Below, piece after piece: positions 10,349 through 21,708 of a stretch of 64,000 bases of DNA. How positions within the stretch are numbered: the stretch's first letter is position 1; every line of letters starts with the position of its first letter. The DNA is taken from positions 156,455,122 through 156,519,121 of the forward strand of contig NC_035441.2 of assembly GCF_002127325.2 (NCBI RefSeq). The letters are read 5' to 3'. The position numbers and the translations under genes were made by a program. Source of the DNA: Helianthus annuus. Lineage: Eukaryota; Streptophyta; Magnoliopsida; Asterales; Asteraceae. The notes below the pieces were generated by a model. It did not search any database and had not been told where the DNA came from. It saw nothing but the letters and a program-made list of their open reading frames with translations.

Positions 10349-10500
10349 CGGTTACGGACCGCAAAGCCTTAGGCTTACGGTCCGTAAGGAGGGTACCTGG
10401 GAGTTTACAGCAAGGTCGGTTACGGACCGTAAAGATTAAAGCTTACGGTCCGTAAGAAAAGCATACGGACCGCAAGGCCATGTGCTTACGGTCCGTAAGG
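10349..10500 (+). promoter_or_regulatory. E1 LTR inverted-repeat cluster (TTACGGACCGTAA type)
   Basis: Six copies of TACGGACCG or its complement in 150 bases. They are arranged as facing pairs, e.g. GGTTACGGACCG opposite CTTACGGTCCGTAAGG, with CTTACGG-T-CCGTAAG as a 7+1+7 inverted repeat. The cluster lies 170-330 bases upstream of the TATA box. The same motif occurs in the E2 LTR (15879-15983). Binding of a host factor or hairpin formation are both possible. Confidence 0.75.
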
Positions 10501-10674
10501 GGGTCGCTGGCAGCAGATTTTGGACAGCTGCCTGTTCAACCTGTTAACCGACTTAAAACGTAAATATTTGAAACCAGGGGCTTGCTAGGCAGTATTTAGC
10601 TCTCTAGGAACACCTGGGATGATCCCCCAACCATTGTAGACTTGTGTGTCACAATCTTGGATCTCTTGGCTCAC

Positions 10675-10682
10675 TATATAAG
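10675..10682 (+). promoter_or_regulatory. TATA box of E1 LTR
   Basis: TATATAAG in TCACTATATAAGGAC, the only good TATA element downstream of the palindrome cluster. Transcription would start about 30 bases further on. Confidence 0.65.
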
Positions 10683-13426
10683 GACTTGAATGGTAACCAT
10701 TGTCACTTGCTAACTTGGGACTTTGGTTCAAGACATCTCTGGAGCTTTCCTGGACTACAACAAATCTTCTTAGGCACCTTAAGCATTCTTAGGACTCTTG
10801 TAAGTGTCCTTAAACCCCTCTAATTACTTTTAGCTTAGTTAATTAGCTAAAAGTCAAACCATCGTAATTAAGGTTTGACTTCGTGATTACTTATAATGTG
10901 CTCTGTCAAATCACGAATTAAAGATACCTTTAAGTAGGTAATTATGTGGGTAACAAACCCTTAAAAGGGTATTTCCAGATTCCCACTTTAAGCATGCAAA
11001 TTGTCGAGTCAAAGCTAACTATAAAAAGTCAACAGAACGCTTAACTTCAAATTAACTTATAATTAGCAATGTAGGTTACATGCAATCTGTTTGATCATTA
11101 AAATAACTTGGTAATTAATGTAAGAACATGTTCCAACATGTTCAACTCGACAATTTTCAGTTTAGGCTCGGTTTGGAACCGAAAGTCGCAAAGTTTGACT
11201 TCTGCTTTGACTTTCAGTTCTGACCCGTTTAAGCCAAGATTAGGATTGCCTTAGAGCTTCTTTTGAACCTATTTTCATATTAGTATAACTCTCTGAGTTT
11301 ATACAACCCGGTTCAATAGATATCCTATTCACATGCATGTTTCCGTTAATTGCTTATATGTTGACCATTATGCCCATTTGACCTTAAAACATGATTTTTG
11401 AAAATGTAAAAGAGTAGGCACCTTAGTTGCTAATTTATAAACTTGCACCCAAAATTTGAAGTCAGTTTGAGGTCTAGATTAAGAGTTATGCTCAATAGCG
11501 TAATTAAGAGCTTCTTTACTAATTAATTGGCGTAAATTACGTATAACCTATTAAAACCCAAATTTTTATACCAAAATTTTTACCCACTGTTATAAAATAA
11601 TATTTTGGGAATTTTGAAGATTTTTATTTATTTTTAGGCTGAGCATAACTTAGTATTCTAAGGTTCATTCGGTTTATGCCGGTTTTGCCCTTTTTAGCCA
11701 TAAAATGAGTTTTACAAAACCTTTTGACCTCAAACCAATTTCTACTGATTTGTTATGATAAATATATTATTTTGAGCCTTCTGGAATATTAAAAATATCA
11801 GCTTTTTACAGAAAACCCGGAAATGGCTCCAAATCGCCTTTTTAGGCATTTTTAACACATAAGTGTGTACTAGAACCTTATTAAGCCTAAAGGATTGAAC
11901 CTACTGATGTGATTAGCAAGTTTTTATATTTTAAACAGTAGGCAAATGTTTTGAACTCAGAATTCCAGACTTGACCTTTTAGGAACTTGTGAAATTACCA
12001 AAATGCCCCTACGATGCATAGTAAGGTTAAAGATAATAAATTTCACATAATTTTGATACACTACTTTTATAACTTAGTAAATTAAGTATATTTACTAATG
12101 TAATCAGACCTGTAACTCAGGTCATTAATTTAACTCTTTTACACCTTAGAAAATGACCAAAACGCCCTTATGAGGCATAGTTTGGTTTAAAATCATTTGG
12201 GGCATAATGGAAGGTATCATTCTGATATCACAACATATTTTAAGCATAATAACTTCAGAAACTTGTATTTAACTCCTATGGTTACTCGTTACGTATTATA
12301 CGCGTTCGGATCGGCTTATGTGGTAAATTTGACCCTTATAGTCGAAATGGGTCAAACCATATCTTTTTGGTCTCAAAATTCAAAATGTGATTATATTACC
12401 CATATAAAACAAGTGTGCAAGCTTGTTGGGTCAAAACCACATTCTTAAACGGTCTTCGCCTTATTGTGCGTTTAAAACCGAAATCTTTATATAAAACTAA
12501 CCGGTCTAAGCTTAAGACCCGTTAGGATTCTAATAGGTTATTAAAACCTTAATTTCCAGATCTAGGAGCCCAGTAAAAGCTACTTGCACTCGTTATATTT
12601 GGTTTATACTTGCTCAGGTAAATACATTTAACTTATTTTCCCTATACGGGCTTGGGGTACGGTATATAAAATACCGCTTGGTAGGGGAATTGACCTTAAC
12701 CAGCTGATGGTTAAGTGCTGTCAAATTAACTCGTTTGAAAATGCTGTTTTGTTTGTTTAACGCCTTTGGGGGTTTAATGACCGTGTCCCGGATATCCTTG
12801 GCATCATTCCATGAATGGCCACGACCTTAGCACACGGGTGTAGGCGTACACCCGTAGTGCATTTTATTGCGTATAATCGTCGGCACGGGAGGAGTCTCAC
12901 GGCGTTTTATATTAAGTGGTGTGTCTATTGAGCTTTAACCCGGCACGACCCGGGCTACTGAACGCAGAACAAACATGTAATTCTTTTACAAGATTATTAA
13001 GCAAATAATTATCCCAAGTTATAAAAAGTTTTATGCCACGTGCATTTAAATCAATTTTAAACATTTTTAAAATGAGTCAGTTGAATTGTATTTACCAGTG
13101 TAAACTGACGTATTTTCCAAAAAGACTAAGTGCAGGTACTACGCGAAATAGGCTGGTCACTCCTTAAGCATCCATAGAGTCTCGCAAGCTTAGGATGCAT
13201 GAAGTCTGTTGAAATGGAGTTTCCTTTTTGTTTGATTCTGCCTGTGGATTTTATTTCGACATTTTGTGATACTTGGATATTACAATAAATTTTAAGTTGA
13301 AATAAATCTATCTTTGCTTCCGCTGTGCATTATAATTTGTGATTGTTTGACTATGACGATATCAACAACGTCACGATAATCCCCCACCGGACCCACCGGT
13401 GACACGTGGAAATTAGGGATGTGACA

Positions 13427-16263
13427 TATCCCCAACATGTGGGTTATTTATTATTTAGCATTTGCTTCTGTCGGGTGTATACCTACACCCCGTGCATAGG
13501 TCGTGGCCATTAATAACTTAAATGAGCCGAGGATATCCAGGACACGGTCGTTAACCCCCAATGTTTATGTTATCAAACAAAACAAATTCAAACGGGTTAT
13601 GCAAATTTAATAAATCACAATCCGATTAAATGATCTCATACCCAACCAAGCGGTAATAATTTACCGTATCTCAAGCCCGTATAAGGGAAAATAAGTTAAA
13701 AAGTATTTACCAGAGTTAATTATGCAAGGATTGCTACTCAGCCGTATATTCCTAAGGCTCTATGCACGTATCTTCTACTGAGACTACTTAATTTGTAAGG
13801 AAGGTTTTATTAACCTATTAGGATACTAACGGTTCTTATTTAAGTCAAAGACTTAGACCGGTTAGTTTTAAGGATACTTTACGGTTCGAAACGCAAGATT
13901 AAGCGGAGACCGAAATGGAATGTAATTTAGACCCAACAAGTATGAATACTTGTATAATATGGGTGAACTAAATACATACTGGATTTGAAGTTTGAATGAC
14001 AAGGTTAAATCCGTTTCGGCTAATTTATGCAAACTAGTTACATAAACCGAACTGAACGCGTATAAGCATAACGGGTAACCGAATGAACCATATACAAGTT
14101 CCATATATTATTATGCTTAAAATATGTTAAGACATCAGTAGGATGTCAACATATATGCCCAAAAAGAATTTAAAACCGAATTAAGCCTCATAAGGGCGTT
14201 TTGGTCATTTTAGGATTTTTAAAAAGGGGTTTATAGGTAAACTGATGTTCTGGTCAAAAACATTCTATAAAAATATTTATTTTATGATGTTATAATAGTA
14301 GGATATCACACATATGTGTGGTTTACCATTTATGGCCAAACTATGCTTTGAAAGGGTATTTTGGACATTTCACATATGCTTTTAAGGACATAATTGGAAT
14401 TCTGAGTTCATGACTTATACGTACTGTAAGAATATTTCAAATCATTTATAAAATCAGTAGGTAACAAGTCTTGGGTGCTAAATATGATTTTAAACCATAC
14501 TATGCACCTAATTAGCGTAAAAGCCGATATTTAATGATATTTATAAGGTTTATGTTATTCTGAGATTTTGACCAACCTTGAATGGTCAAAACATTTTATT
14601 TTTCATATTAGATCAGTAGGAAATGGTTTGGCATGTTAATTATTTGTAAAACTTATTTTATTCACAAAAAGGGTATTATCGACAATTATAAGCTTTATAC
14701 ACGAACTCTATGTTAAGGTCAGTATATAATCTGATCCAACATTCCAAAATTCCTAAAAATGACATCATAATAGTAGGTTAAGACTTTTGTCCCAAAATTT
14801 ATGTTTAAGCATGATTTATACACCGAAGGGTATTTTAGTCTATATAGAAGCTTAATTTACGATCTTTTGCATAACATCAGTTTATGACCAGAATGTAAGT
14901 GTCAAAACATTTTAAATATGTTTACTTATCAGTACCTAATCCATTTGCATGTTCATTTATTTAAAAATCCTACTTTTAGACCATAAGGGCATAATTGTCA
15001 TTAATAAGCATAATAATGGAAACATGCATATAATTCAGAATTTCTAAGTGACCATGCAATATAATCTCAGAGGGTTTTACTACAACATTATATGGTCACA
15101 ATGGAAGCTTAAAACATAAAGGAATTAAGCTAAATCGGGTCAGAACTGAAAGTCAAAGCAAAAGTCGAGCTTTTGCGACTTTCGGTTGCGAACCGAGCTT
15201 AAACTTAGAATTGTCGGGTTGAACATGTTTAAACATGTTCTAATAATATTTACCAAGTTGTTTAAGTGACAAAATATGATTTATAACCTCTACATTATCA
15301 GTTATGATTATTATTTAAAAATTTGACTAGTTTGATGTTTTAATTAATTACTTTGACCCTACAATTAACTAAGTAAACGTGATAATTAGGAGGTGCCCTT
15401 TTGAGGGATTAACACCTACCTAATTATGATCAAGTAGCCATATTCGCTCGAACAATGGCTGGACCATTTAGGTATAAACCAAAGGCCAAACCTGTTTTAC
15501 GACAACTTTGACTTTCGGTCTTTAAATGCATAAAAACCGAACTAGAATGGCAAAGGACACTTACAAAGGGTCCTAGCTCAAACTTTAAACTAAAGGAAGC
15601 TTCCTTTTTGATCAGGAACCTCAGAAGAGAGTGGGAAAGATTGAATTTGAATGAGCAAGTAAATGAGGCACTTGAAGCTCCTATTTATAGTTGAAGAAGG
15701 TGCTCAAGGATCAAGCCAGGTGTTATGGATGTCCAGAGATCATCACAGGTGTCCTAGCTGATTTCTAAAACCATCAAAAAGCTGCTGGTTTTGAATTATG
15801 TGTGTATAAGGTGACAAACCTGCAGCTGTCCAAAACTTTTACCCAGATACACTCCAAAACTTTTACCCAGATACATTCCTTACGGACCGTAAGCCTGAAT
15901 CTTTACGGTCCGTAACCGCTTTTGAATTGTTTCGCCCAGATACAGTCCTTACGGACCTTAAGCCTGAATACGACCCGTAAGCGATTGATCAGAGAACTAG
16001 AATTTTGAAACTTTACATATTTAGCCCCTCAACTTTTATAATCATTATCAATAATTCCCGAGAGCATGATATAACATTATGAAGCTCCAGGTTTGGTAAA
16101 AGGTCACTCAGAGGCATAAATTAGCATGTTGACACTTTCAGTCCCTCCGCATACGTATTTTCCATGTTTGTCAAGTTTAGTCCTTCGGAATAAATCCTTT
16201 ACACGTTTAGGGTTTAGGACACGTGTCTTTATATAATTAGAAATGATTTTACGAGGTGTTACA
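13427..16263 (-). mobile_element. E2 3' LTR, truncated by E1 insertion
   Basis: On the minus strand it starts TGTAACACCTCGTAAAA at 16263 and proceeds to 13427, where E1 begins. Diagnostic blocks shared with E1's LTR appear inverted, such as GGCCACGACCT and the GTGTAGG...ACACC segment near 13470-13510. The missing distal part should lie left of the window. TATA at 15682-15689 (minus) and a palindrome cluster at 15879-15983 occupy the same relative positions as in E1. Confidence 0.9.
15682..15983 (-). promoter_or_regulatory. E2 LTR promoter: TATA box and TTACGGACCGTAA cluster
   Basis: The minus-strand TATA box (TATAAATAG) lies at 15682-15690. Upstream of it in that orientation is a cluster of four TACGGACCG-type motifs (15879-15983), some decayed, including CTTACGGACCGTAAG and a facing TTTACGGTCCGTAA. 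This is the E1 motif family, supporting a shared origin of E1 and E2. Confidence 0.65.
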
Positions 16264-16278
16264 TTCTCACCCCCCTTA
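16264..16278 (-). other. E2 polypurine tract
   Basis: On the minus strand TTAAGGGGGGTGAGA adjoins the LTR start at 16263. Confidence 0.88.
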
Positions 16279-16300
16279 AAAGAAATCTCGACCCTGAGAT

Positions 16301-16885
16301 TTACTGAAATAAGTGAGGGTACTTCTGTCGCATAGTGGACTCGACCTCCCACGTATATTCAGGGCCTCTACAAGCATCCCATTTCACTTTTACAATCGGT
16401 ACATGCTTCCTTTGGAGCTTTTTAACCTGTCAATCTTCGATTGATAAAGGTCTTTCAACAAACCTCAGGCTTTCATCAATCTGTACGTCTTTATGAAACA
16501 TTGCTAGTGATTCATCAGCTAGACACTTCTTTAAATTACAGACGTGGAACACATTGTGAATTCCACTAAGCTCCTCAGGCAAGTTTAGCTTATAAGCTAC
16601 ACTCCCGACACATTTGATGATCTCGAATGGTCCTATGTACCTTGGGCTTAGCTTGCCCTTCTTACCAAAACGCATCACACCCTTCCAGGGTGATACCTTT
16701 AGTAAGACTTTGTCTGCTACCTCAAACTTTAGAGGTTTTCGCCTCTTATCTACATAGCTTTTCTGCCTATCTCTGGCAGCTTTTAGGAGATCACGAATTT
16801 GGACAATCTTGTCCGTTGTTTTAAGGACTATCTCAGGTCCTGATTATTGAGCTTCCCCAACTTCTGCCCAACAGACGAGCGTTCT
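16301..16885 (-). pseudogene. pol: E2 integrase C-terminus and chromodomain-like tail
   Basis: Contains [35 protein letters not shown] and the [12 protein letters not shown] tail, ending at a TAA at 16301-16303 before the polypurine tract. The frame is cut by a stop after LSIED where E1 has an Arg codon (CGA to TGA), and further stops and frameshifts occur upstream near 16850. Same family as E1 9139-9738. Confidence 0.88.
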
Positions 16886-17998
16886 TCATTTTCTTCCGTA
16901 TAAAGCCTTAAAAGGCGCAGCCTGAATACTGGTATGGTAACTGTTATTGTAGGAGAAGTCAATTAGGGGAAGGTGGTCATCCCAACTACCACCTAAATCA
17001 ATGACACATGCGCGAAGCATGTCTTCCAATGTTTGAATTGTACACTCATTTTGCCCATCTGTTTGAGGATGGTAAGTAGTACTGAAATTCAAACGAGTGC
17101 CCAAAGATTGTTGGAAACTTTTCCAGAAATGAGAAGTGTATCTAGTATCTCTATCGGATACAATAGATACTGGCACTCCGTGGAGAGATACAATCTCGTC
17201 CACATATAACTGAGCTAGTTTATCGGAGCTATGAGTCTCCTTGATGGGTAAGAAATGAGCTGACTTAGTCAGTCTGTCAACTATAACCCATATTGTATCA
17301 TTTCCATGCCTAGTTTTAGGTAACTTGGTAATGAAATCCATGGTTACCATCTCCCACTTCCATGTGGGAAGTTCTAACTGTTGCAGCAAACCTGACGGCT
17401 TTTGATGTTCGTCTTTAATCTGAGCGCATGTCATACATTTAGCTACGTGTGTGGCTATGGATTTCTTCAAACCCATCCACCAATAGTTGGCCTTTAGATC
17501 TTGATACATCTTGTCACCCCCAGGATGAACTGAGTATCTTGAAATATCAGCTTCCTGAAGGATTATATCTCTAAGTCCTCCACGAATAGGAACCCAGATT
17601 CTACCATTTAATTTAAGGATTCCGTCTTTGCCAGGTGACAACTGATCAACAGTTGCACCTAACTTCTCACTTGGAAGGTTAGCTTCCAATACAGATTCTT
17701 TTTGAGCAGCTAACAGCCTTTCATTCAAGTTGTTCTTAAGTTTGATACTCTTGGCATTAATCTGTATAGGTTTAATCCTTTCCTTTCTGCTTAATGCATC
17801 TGCGACTACATTCACTTTACTAGGATGGTAGCGAATTTCACAATCGTAGTCATTTAAGGTTTCCATCCAACGGCGTTGCCTCATATTGAGATCCTTTTGA
17901 TTAAACAAGTGTTGAAGACTTTTGTGATCTGAGTATATCACACATTTAGTTCCATACAAGGTAGTGTCTCCATAACTTAAGTGCAAATACAACGGCAC
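16886..17998 (-). pseudogene. pol: E2 RNase H end and integrase core
   Basis: Holds [11 protein letters not shown] and ADALSRKE from the end of RNase H, the [11 protein letters not shown] zinc-binding segment with KCMTCAQIK, and the integrase core with [21 protein letters not shown] and [11 protein letters not shown] (D,D-35-E residues present). It ends in FKALYGRK, after which the frame is lost. Joined to the RT segment by a frameshift near 17950-17990. One residue of the usual QSER motif is changed (QNEC). Confidence 0.92.
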
Positions 17999-18980
17999 CC
18001 AATTCTAGGTCGTGGGTGGTGTAATTATTTTCGTGCACTTTCAGTTGTCGTGATGCGTAGGTAATCACCTTGCCTCTTTGCATAAGCACACAGCCCATAC
18101 CGGTGTGTGAAGCATCACAATAAACAACGAACTCTTCTATTCCTTCAGGCAATGTTAATACTGGAGCATTGCTCAACTTTTGCTTGAGGATTTCAAAAGA
18201 CTCCTGCTGTTTAGGACCCCCATCAAACTTCACATTCTTGTGGGTCAGAAAAGTTAGCGGCGCAGCTATTCTTGAGAAGTTTTCGATGAACCTTCTGTAA
18301 TATCCTGCTAATCCCAAGAAACAACGGATTTCAGTAGGTGTCTTAGGTGCTTCCCAGTTTATGATTACTTCTAACTTAGCGGGATCCACTTGTATACCAC
18401 GCTCGCTTACAACATATCCAAGGAATTGGACTTCACGAAGCCAAAATTCGCACTTAGAGAATTTAGCGTAAAGCTTCTCCCATTGTAGCAGTCCTAGGAT
18501 GCACCGAAGGTGTTTCTCATGATCAGCTTGATTACGAGAATAGATAAGTATGTCATCTATAAAGACAATGACAAAGTTATCTAGGTACGGCTTGCAGACT
18601 CGATTCATGAGATCCATGAATGCTGCAGGTGCGTTAGTGAGCCTGAAAGGCATCACTAAGAACTCATAGTGGTCGTATCTTGTCCTAAACGCAATTTTAG
18701 GTACATCTTCAGTTCTAACTTTGAGTTGATGATACCCTGACCTTAAATCAATCTTCGAGAAGAAGCTTGCCCCTTGAAGTTGATCGAACAGATTGTCGAT
18801 CCTGGGCAATGGATAACGATTCTTGATTGTTACCTTGTTTAGCTCACGGTAATCAATGCACAAACGCATTGAACAATCCTTCTTATTTACAAACAATATG
18901 GGTGCTCCCCATGGTGACGAGCTAGGTTGTATAAAACCCTTTTCCAGTAAGTCATCCAATTGGGTTCTTAGCTCTTTCAT
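17946..18980 (-). pseudogene. pol: E2 reverse transcriptase and RNase H start
   Basis: Begins at the [12 protein letters not shown] segment. It carries [37 protein letters not shown] and the catalytic FIDDILIYS box with both aspartates, then [13 protein letters not shown] and the RNase H start [13 protein letters not shown]. It is out of frame with the preceding protease segment (a stop and shift at about 18981-19015). The catalytic box is intact here, unlike in E1. Confidence 0.93.
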
Positions 18981-19007
18981 TTCTGTTGGTGCTAACCGGT
19001 AAGGAGC

Positions 19008-20024
19008 TCATGCAATTGGTGCTGCTCCTTGCAGGATATCAATCCTGAACTCTACTTGTCTCTCAGGAGGTAATCCAGGTTCGTCAGGGAAGACATCCGG
19101 ATACTCAGAAATGATTGGAATGTCTTCTATCTTAGGTTTCGGATCATCTACTGTCACCTGTGCCATGTAGATGACACATCTGCTTTTCAGGCACTTGGAT
19201 GCTTTGAGTATAGATACATTGTCGGGCAATCCATAGTGCGTATCTCCATGAATGGTGATCGACTCATCAGATGGGGTTTTGATGTTGACTTGTTTCTTAT
19301 CGCAGGCAATCTGGGCTTGGTTACGTAACAACCAATCCATGCCTAAAACTACATCAAACCCAGTCAATTTCATTGGCAAAAGAGATAGCGGGATTGAATA
19401 ATTCTTCATGGATATAAAGCATCCATCAAGAAGAGTTGAAGCGGTTTCTAAGGTACCATCTGCGAGTTCTACCTCATATTTAATGTCTAGAGTTTTAATT
19501 GGCAGATTCAGCAATTTACTAAATTTAAGGTCTACAAACGACATATCAGCACCTGAATCAAATAAAACTCTAGCATAAATATCATTAATGAGGAAGGTGC
19601 CTGTTATAACTTTATCATCATTCACTGCCTCCTTGGCGTTCATCTGAAACACCCTAGCATTTGTCTTCTTCGCCTCATCAAGCTTCTTGGTGTTCTTAGG
19701 GCAGTTAGTCTTAATGTGCCCTTTTTCATTGCAACCATAGCAGGTTGCATCTTTCAAGTTTCGGCACTCCAGAGATTTGTGCCCTTTCTTCTTACAGATT
19801 CCACAAGGCTTGGCTTGTGGATCTAGATTGCATTTCCCAAAATGCCTTTTGTCACAGTTCTTACACCTGGGCTTGTTACCAGACTGATCCTTCTTAAACC
19901 CAGAGTTTCCCTTCTTCTTGTTGTTTGACTGGTGGGACTGATCATCCTCTCTCTTTCTCTTTCCATCCTCAGTGGTCTTCCTTGACTTACTCCTTGTAAG
20001 TGGTGGGCTATGAAGCCTTGACAT
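19008..20024 (-). pseudogene. pol: E2 nucleocapsid zinc knuckles and protease
   Basis: Lys/Arg-rich start, then three Cys/His clusters (CKNCDKRHFGKC, CGICKKKGHKSLEC and CYGCNEKGHIKTNC). The aspartic protease follows with FDSGADMSFVD and GMDWLLRNQAQIAC. It ends in the RT lead-in PDVFPDEPGLPPERQVEF, with one residue fewer than relatives at EELP. It overlaps the gag segment in another frame, which shows a frameshift between capsid and nucleocapsid. E3 has these domains in one continuous arrangement apart from its own shift. Confidence 0.9.
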
Positions 20025-20754
20025 TCCCCTTGCTTTCAGGGGCTAAACCACCAATGAAGCGCGCAATGCGCTTAGGCTCTGGAGTAACCAGGTATGGAAC
20101 GAGTCGGGACATTGAGTTAAAACTGGTAACATAGGATCTACAATCCAGATCTTTCATAACTAAAGTGAGGAAATCACTCTCCACCTTCTCCACTTCGTGC
20201 TGTGGACAGTAGGTGTCTTTCCCAAGTTCAACAAACTTAACCCAAGAGAGGTTATACAACAGAATTTTCCCTGTGGATTGCACCAGTGCTTTCCACTATA
20301 TCAGGGCGTCACCTTTAAAGGACTGAGACACAAACTTCACAATGTCCTCCTTGGCACACCCACTGATATCTACAACTGTCTCCATCTCATCCAGCCATTT
20401 CATACAATCAATGGCTCCTTTTTCCCCAGTGAAATCTCTTGGTTTACAAGAGATAAAATGTTTGTAAGTACATCCCTTGTTATACCGGGGAGCCTGATTA
20501 AACACAATCTGCTTTTGGGATTCACTTTTCTGATTGGATGAGTGTTGAGATTCATCCTTTTTCGACGTATGCGGCTTCGATAGGGACTTAGAATGAGTTT
20601 TCGATCGAGCCTCACTTGACTCTTTGAATACCTCGTTCACAGCTTTAGTAACTGTCGTGTTTATCATGGCTTGAAGTTCGGCGCCAGTAACATTCAGCCT
20701 TGTATCATTGTTCCCATCAACTGGGTGACTATTAGCTTCATCGGAGCCAGCCAT
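20008..20754 (-). pseudogene. gag: E2 gag capsid, interrupted by stop
   Basis: Starts MAGSDEANSH at 20754. Contains the capsid segment CTYKHFISCKPRDFTGEKGA that E1 has lost, CMKWLDEMETVVDISG, and QSFKGDAL. Then comes a TAG (near 20295) where E1 has a Trp-containing stretch. It resumes with YCPQHEVEKVESDF, LVPYLVTPEPKRIARFIGGL and a Lys-rich end, followed by a frameshift into the knuckle region. Confidence 0.9.
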
Positions 20755-21708
20755 GATTTGAATGCTATAATCAAGTAATAATGATTTGTTTAGTTATCAT
20801 ATAATGAGTCATCGTATTTGATGATTAGATAGCCATGGTATAAATAACCATAGAGGCCAATAAGGAAGTATGCTTGAAATTATTTGATTATAATATGCCT
20901 AGGTTACAAATGAACCATTATTGCCATTTATACAGGATATAATCCTTTATATTTATTAGACATGGGACATATGTCAAAACTGTCAATGTCGTATAGACAT
21001 TTTCATATAGCACAAAAGGCTTGTCTCAAAGGACATTTAGATGGCACAAAAGGTCTTGTCACTAGGAAAATTTAAAATATGACTTTGATCTTTTTAGATC
21101 GAAGACTTTAAGGGTCAAACATAGTTCATTGCCTTTTGACAAAAAGTTACAGGCTATAACTATCTTTGTCATGAAAACAATATAAGTTGGTCCGTAGGCA
21201 GAATGAATAACATCTCTAATGGATGTTTTAGTATCATATTCGGTGTTTCTAGCCATGATTCACATTGATCATTTAGGCTATATAAGGGCTTGGAAAGATC
21301 CAAGTACTTTGAAGGCTGGTGTGGTTTCTCAAGTCACACTGCCCGGAGTGTTAACATGTTTTTAGATGTTAACAAGAATTTATTGTCTTAAGAGGTTACA
21401 CCATCATAGCCATTGACATTTTTGGCTATGTTATACCTTTAAGAATATCTTTTGAAATTTTTAAGCAGATCAATTAAAATTGAAATGATTGTTTGCATGT
21501 TGATGTAATGAAAATACATATAAATGAATTTAAAAAAAAATTCCATTAATAGTACTAAGGATTATAAGAACTGCCCTAAACAGGTCTTTGAAATAAATTG
21601 TGCACGCAGGGACTAAAAAGAAAGAAACCAGGGACTGATACTAAAACGAAATGTCCACGCAGGGACTTAATTTAAATAACAAATACAAAATAAATAAATT
21701 AAAGGTCT
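20755..21708 (-). other. E2 leader between ORF0 and gag
   Basis: About 950 bases, AT-rich, no convincing coding sequence. Its ORF0-proximal end (21600-21668) holds the decayed hairpin units; the rest shows nothing I can name. Confidence 0.55.
21600..21668 (-). repeat. E2 decayed hairpin units after ORF0
   Basis: On the minus strand three AGTCCCTG starts occur. One full unit is AGTCC-CTGCGT-GGACA (4 paired bases), one has a stem mismatch (GTCC/GCAC) and one is truncated. Placement after ORF0 matches E1 and E3. Confidence 0.65.

Larger units (their letters stand above)
1..13426 (+). mobile_element. E1: Tekay/Del-like Ty3/gypsy retrotransposon
   Basis: Near-complete plus-strand element: partial 5' LTR (1-919), PBS, ORF0, hairpin array, gag, protease, RT/RNase H, integrase with a chromodomain-like tail, polypurine tract and full 3' LTR. 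The order PR-RT-RH-IN defines Ty3/gypsy, and long LTRs with an integrase tail ending in a GPEYTWE motif fit Tekay/Del chromoviruses. It lies within the minus-strand LTR of E2, so E1 is the younger of the two. The 5' LTR segment and the matching 3' LTR segment (12508-13426) differ by 7 substitutions and no indels over 919 bases by eye. Despite that youth, pol carries a MITE, a solo LTR, nonsense codons and a changed catalytic residue, so E1 cannot move by itself. The upstream target-site duplication is outside the window. Confidence 0.93.
9775..13426 (+). mobile_element. E1 3' LTR, complete, 3652 bp
   Basis: Runs from TGTAACACCTCGG to GGGATGTGACA, with TG...CA ends and a polypurine tract just before it. 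Its last 919 bases match the window start. A TATA box lies at 10675 and an inverted-repeat cluster at 10349-10500. The rest is AT-rich with many poly-A/T runs, and the short ORFs in it (e.g. 12197-12448) show no protein similarity. An LTR of more than 3.5 kb fits Tekay/Del. The 3646-base spread between TG and CA contains no insertion that I can see. Confidence 0.93.

Noticed and set aside
12197..12448. 83-codon ORF in the E1 3' LTR
   Set aside because: Lies in U3/R-type LTR sequence with no match; a similar stretch in the solo LTR at 48690-48920 is not open.
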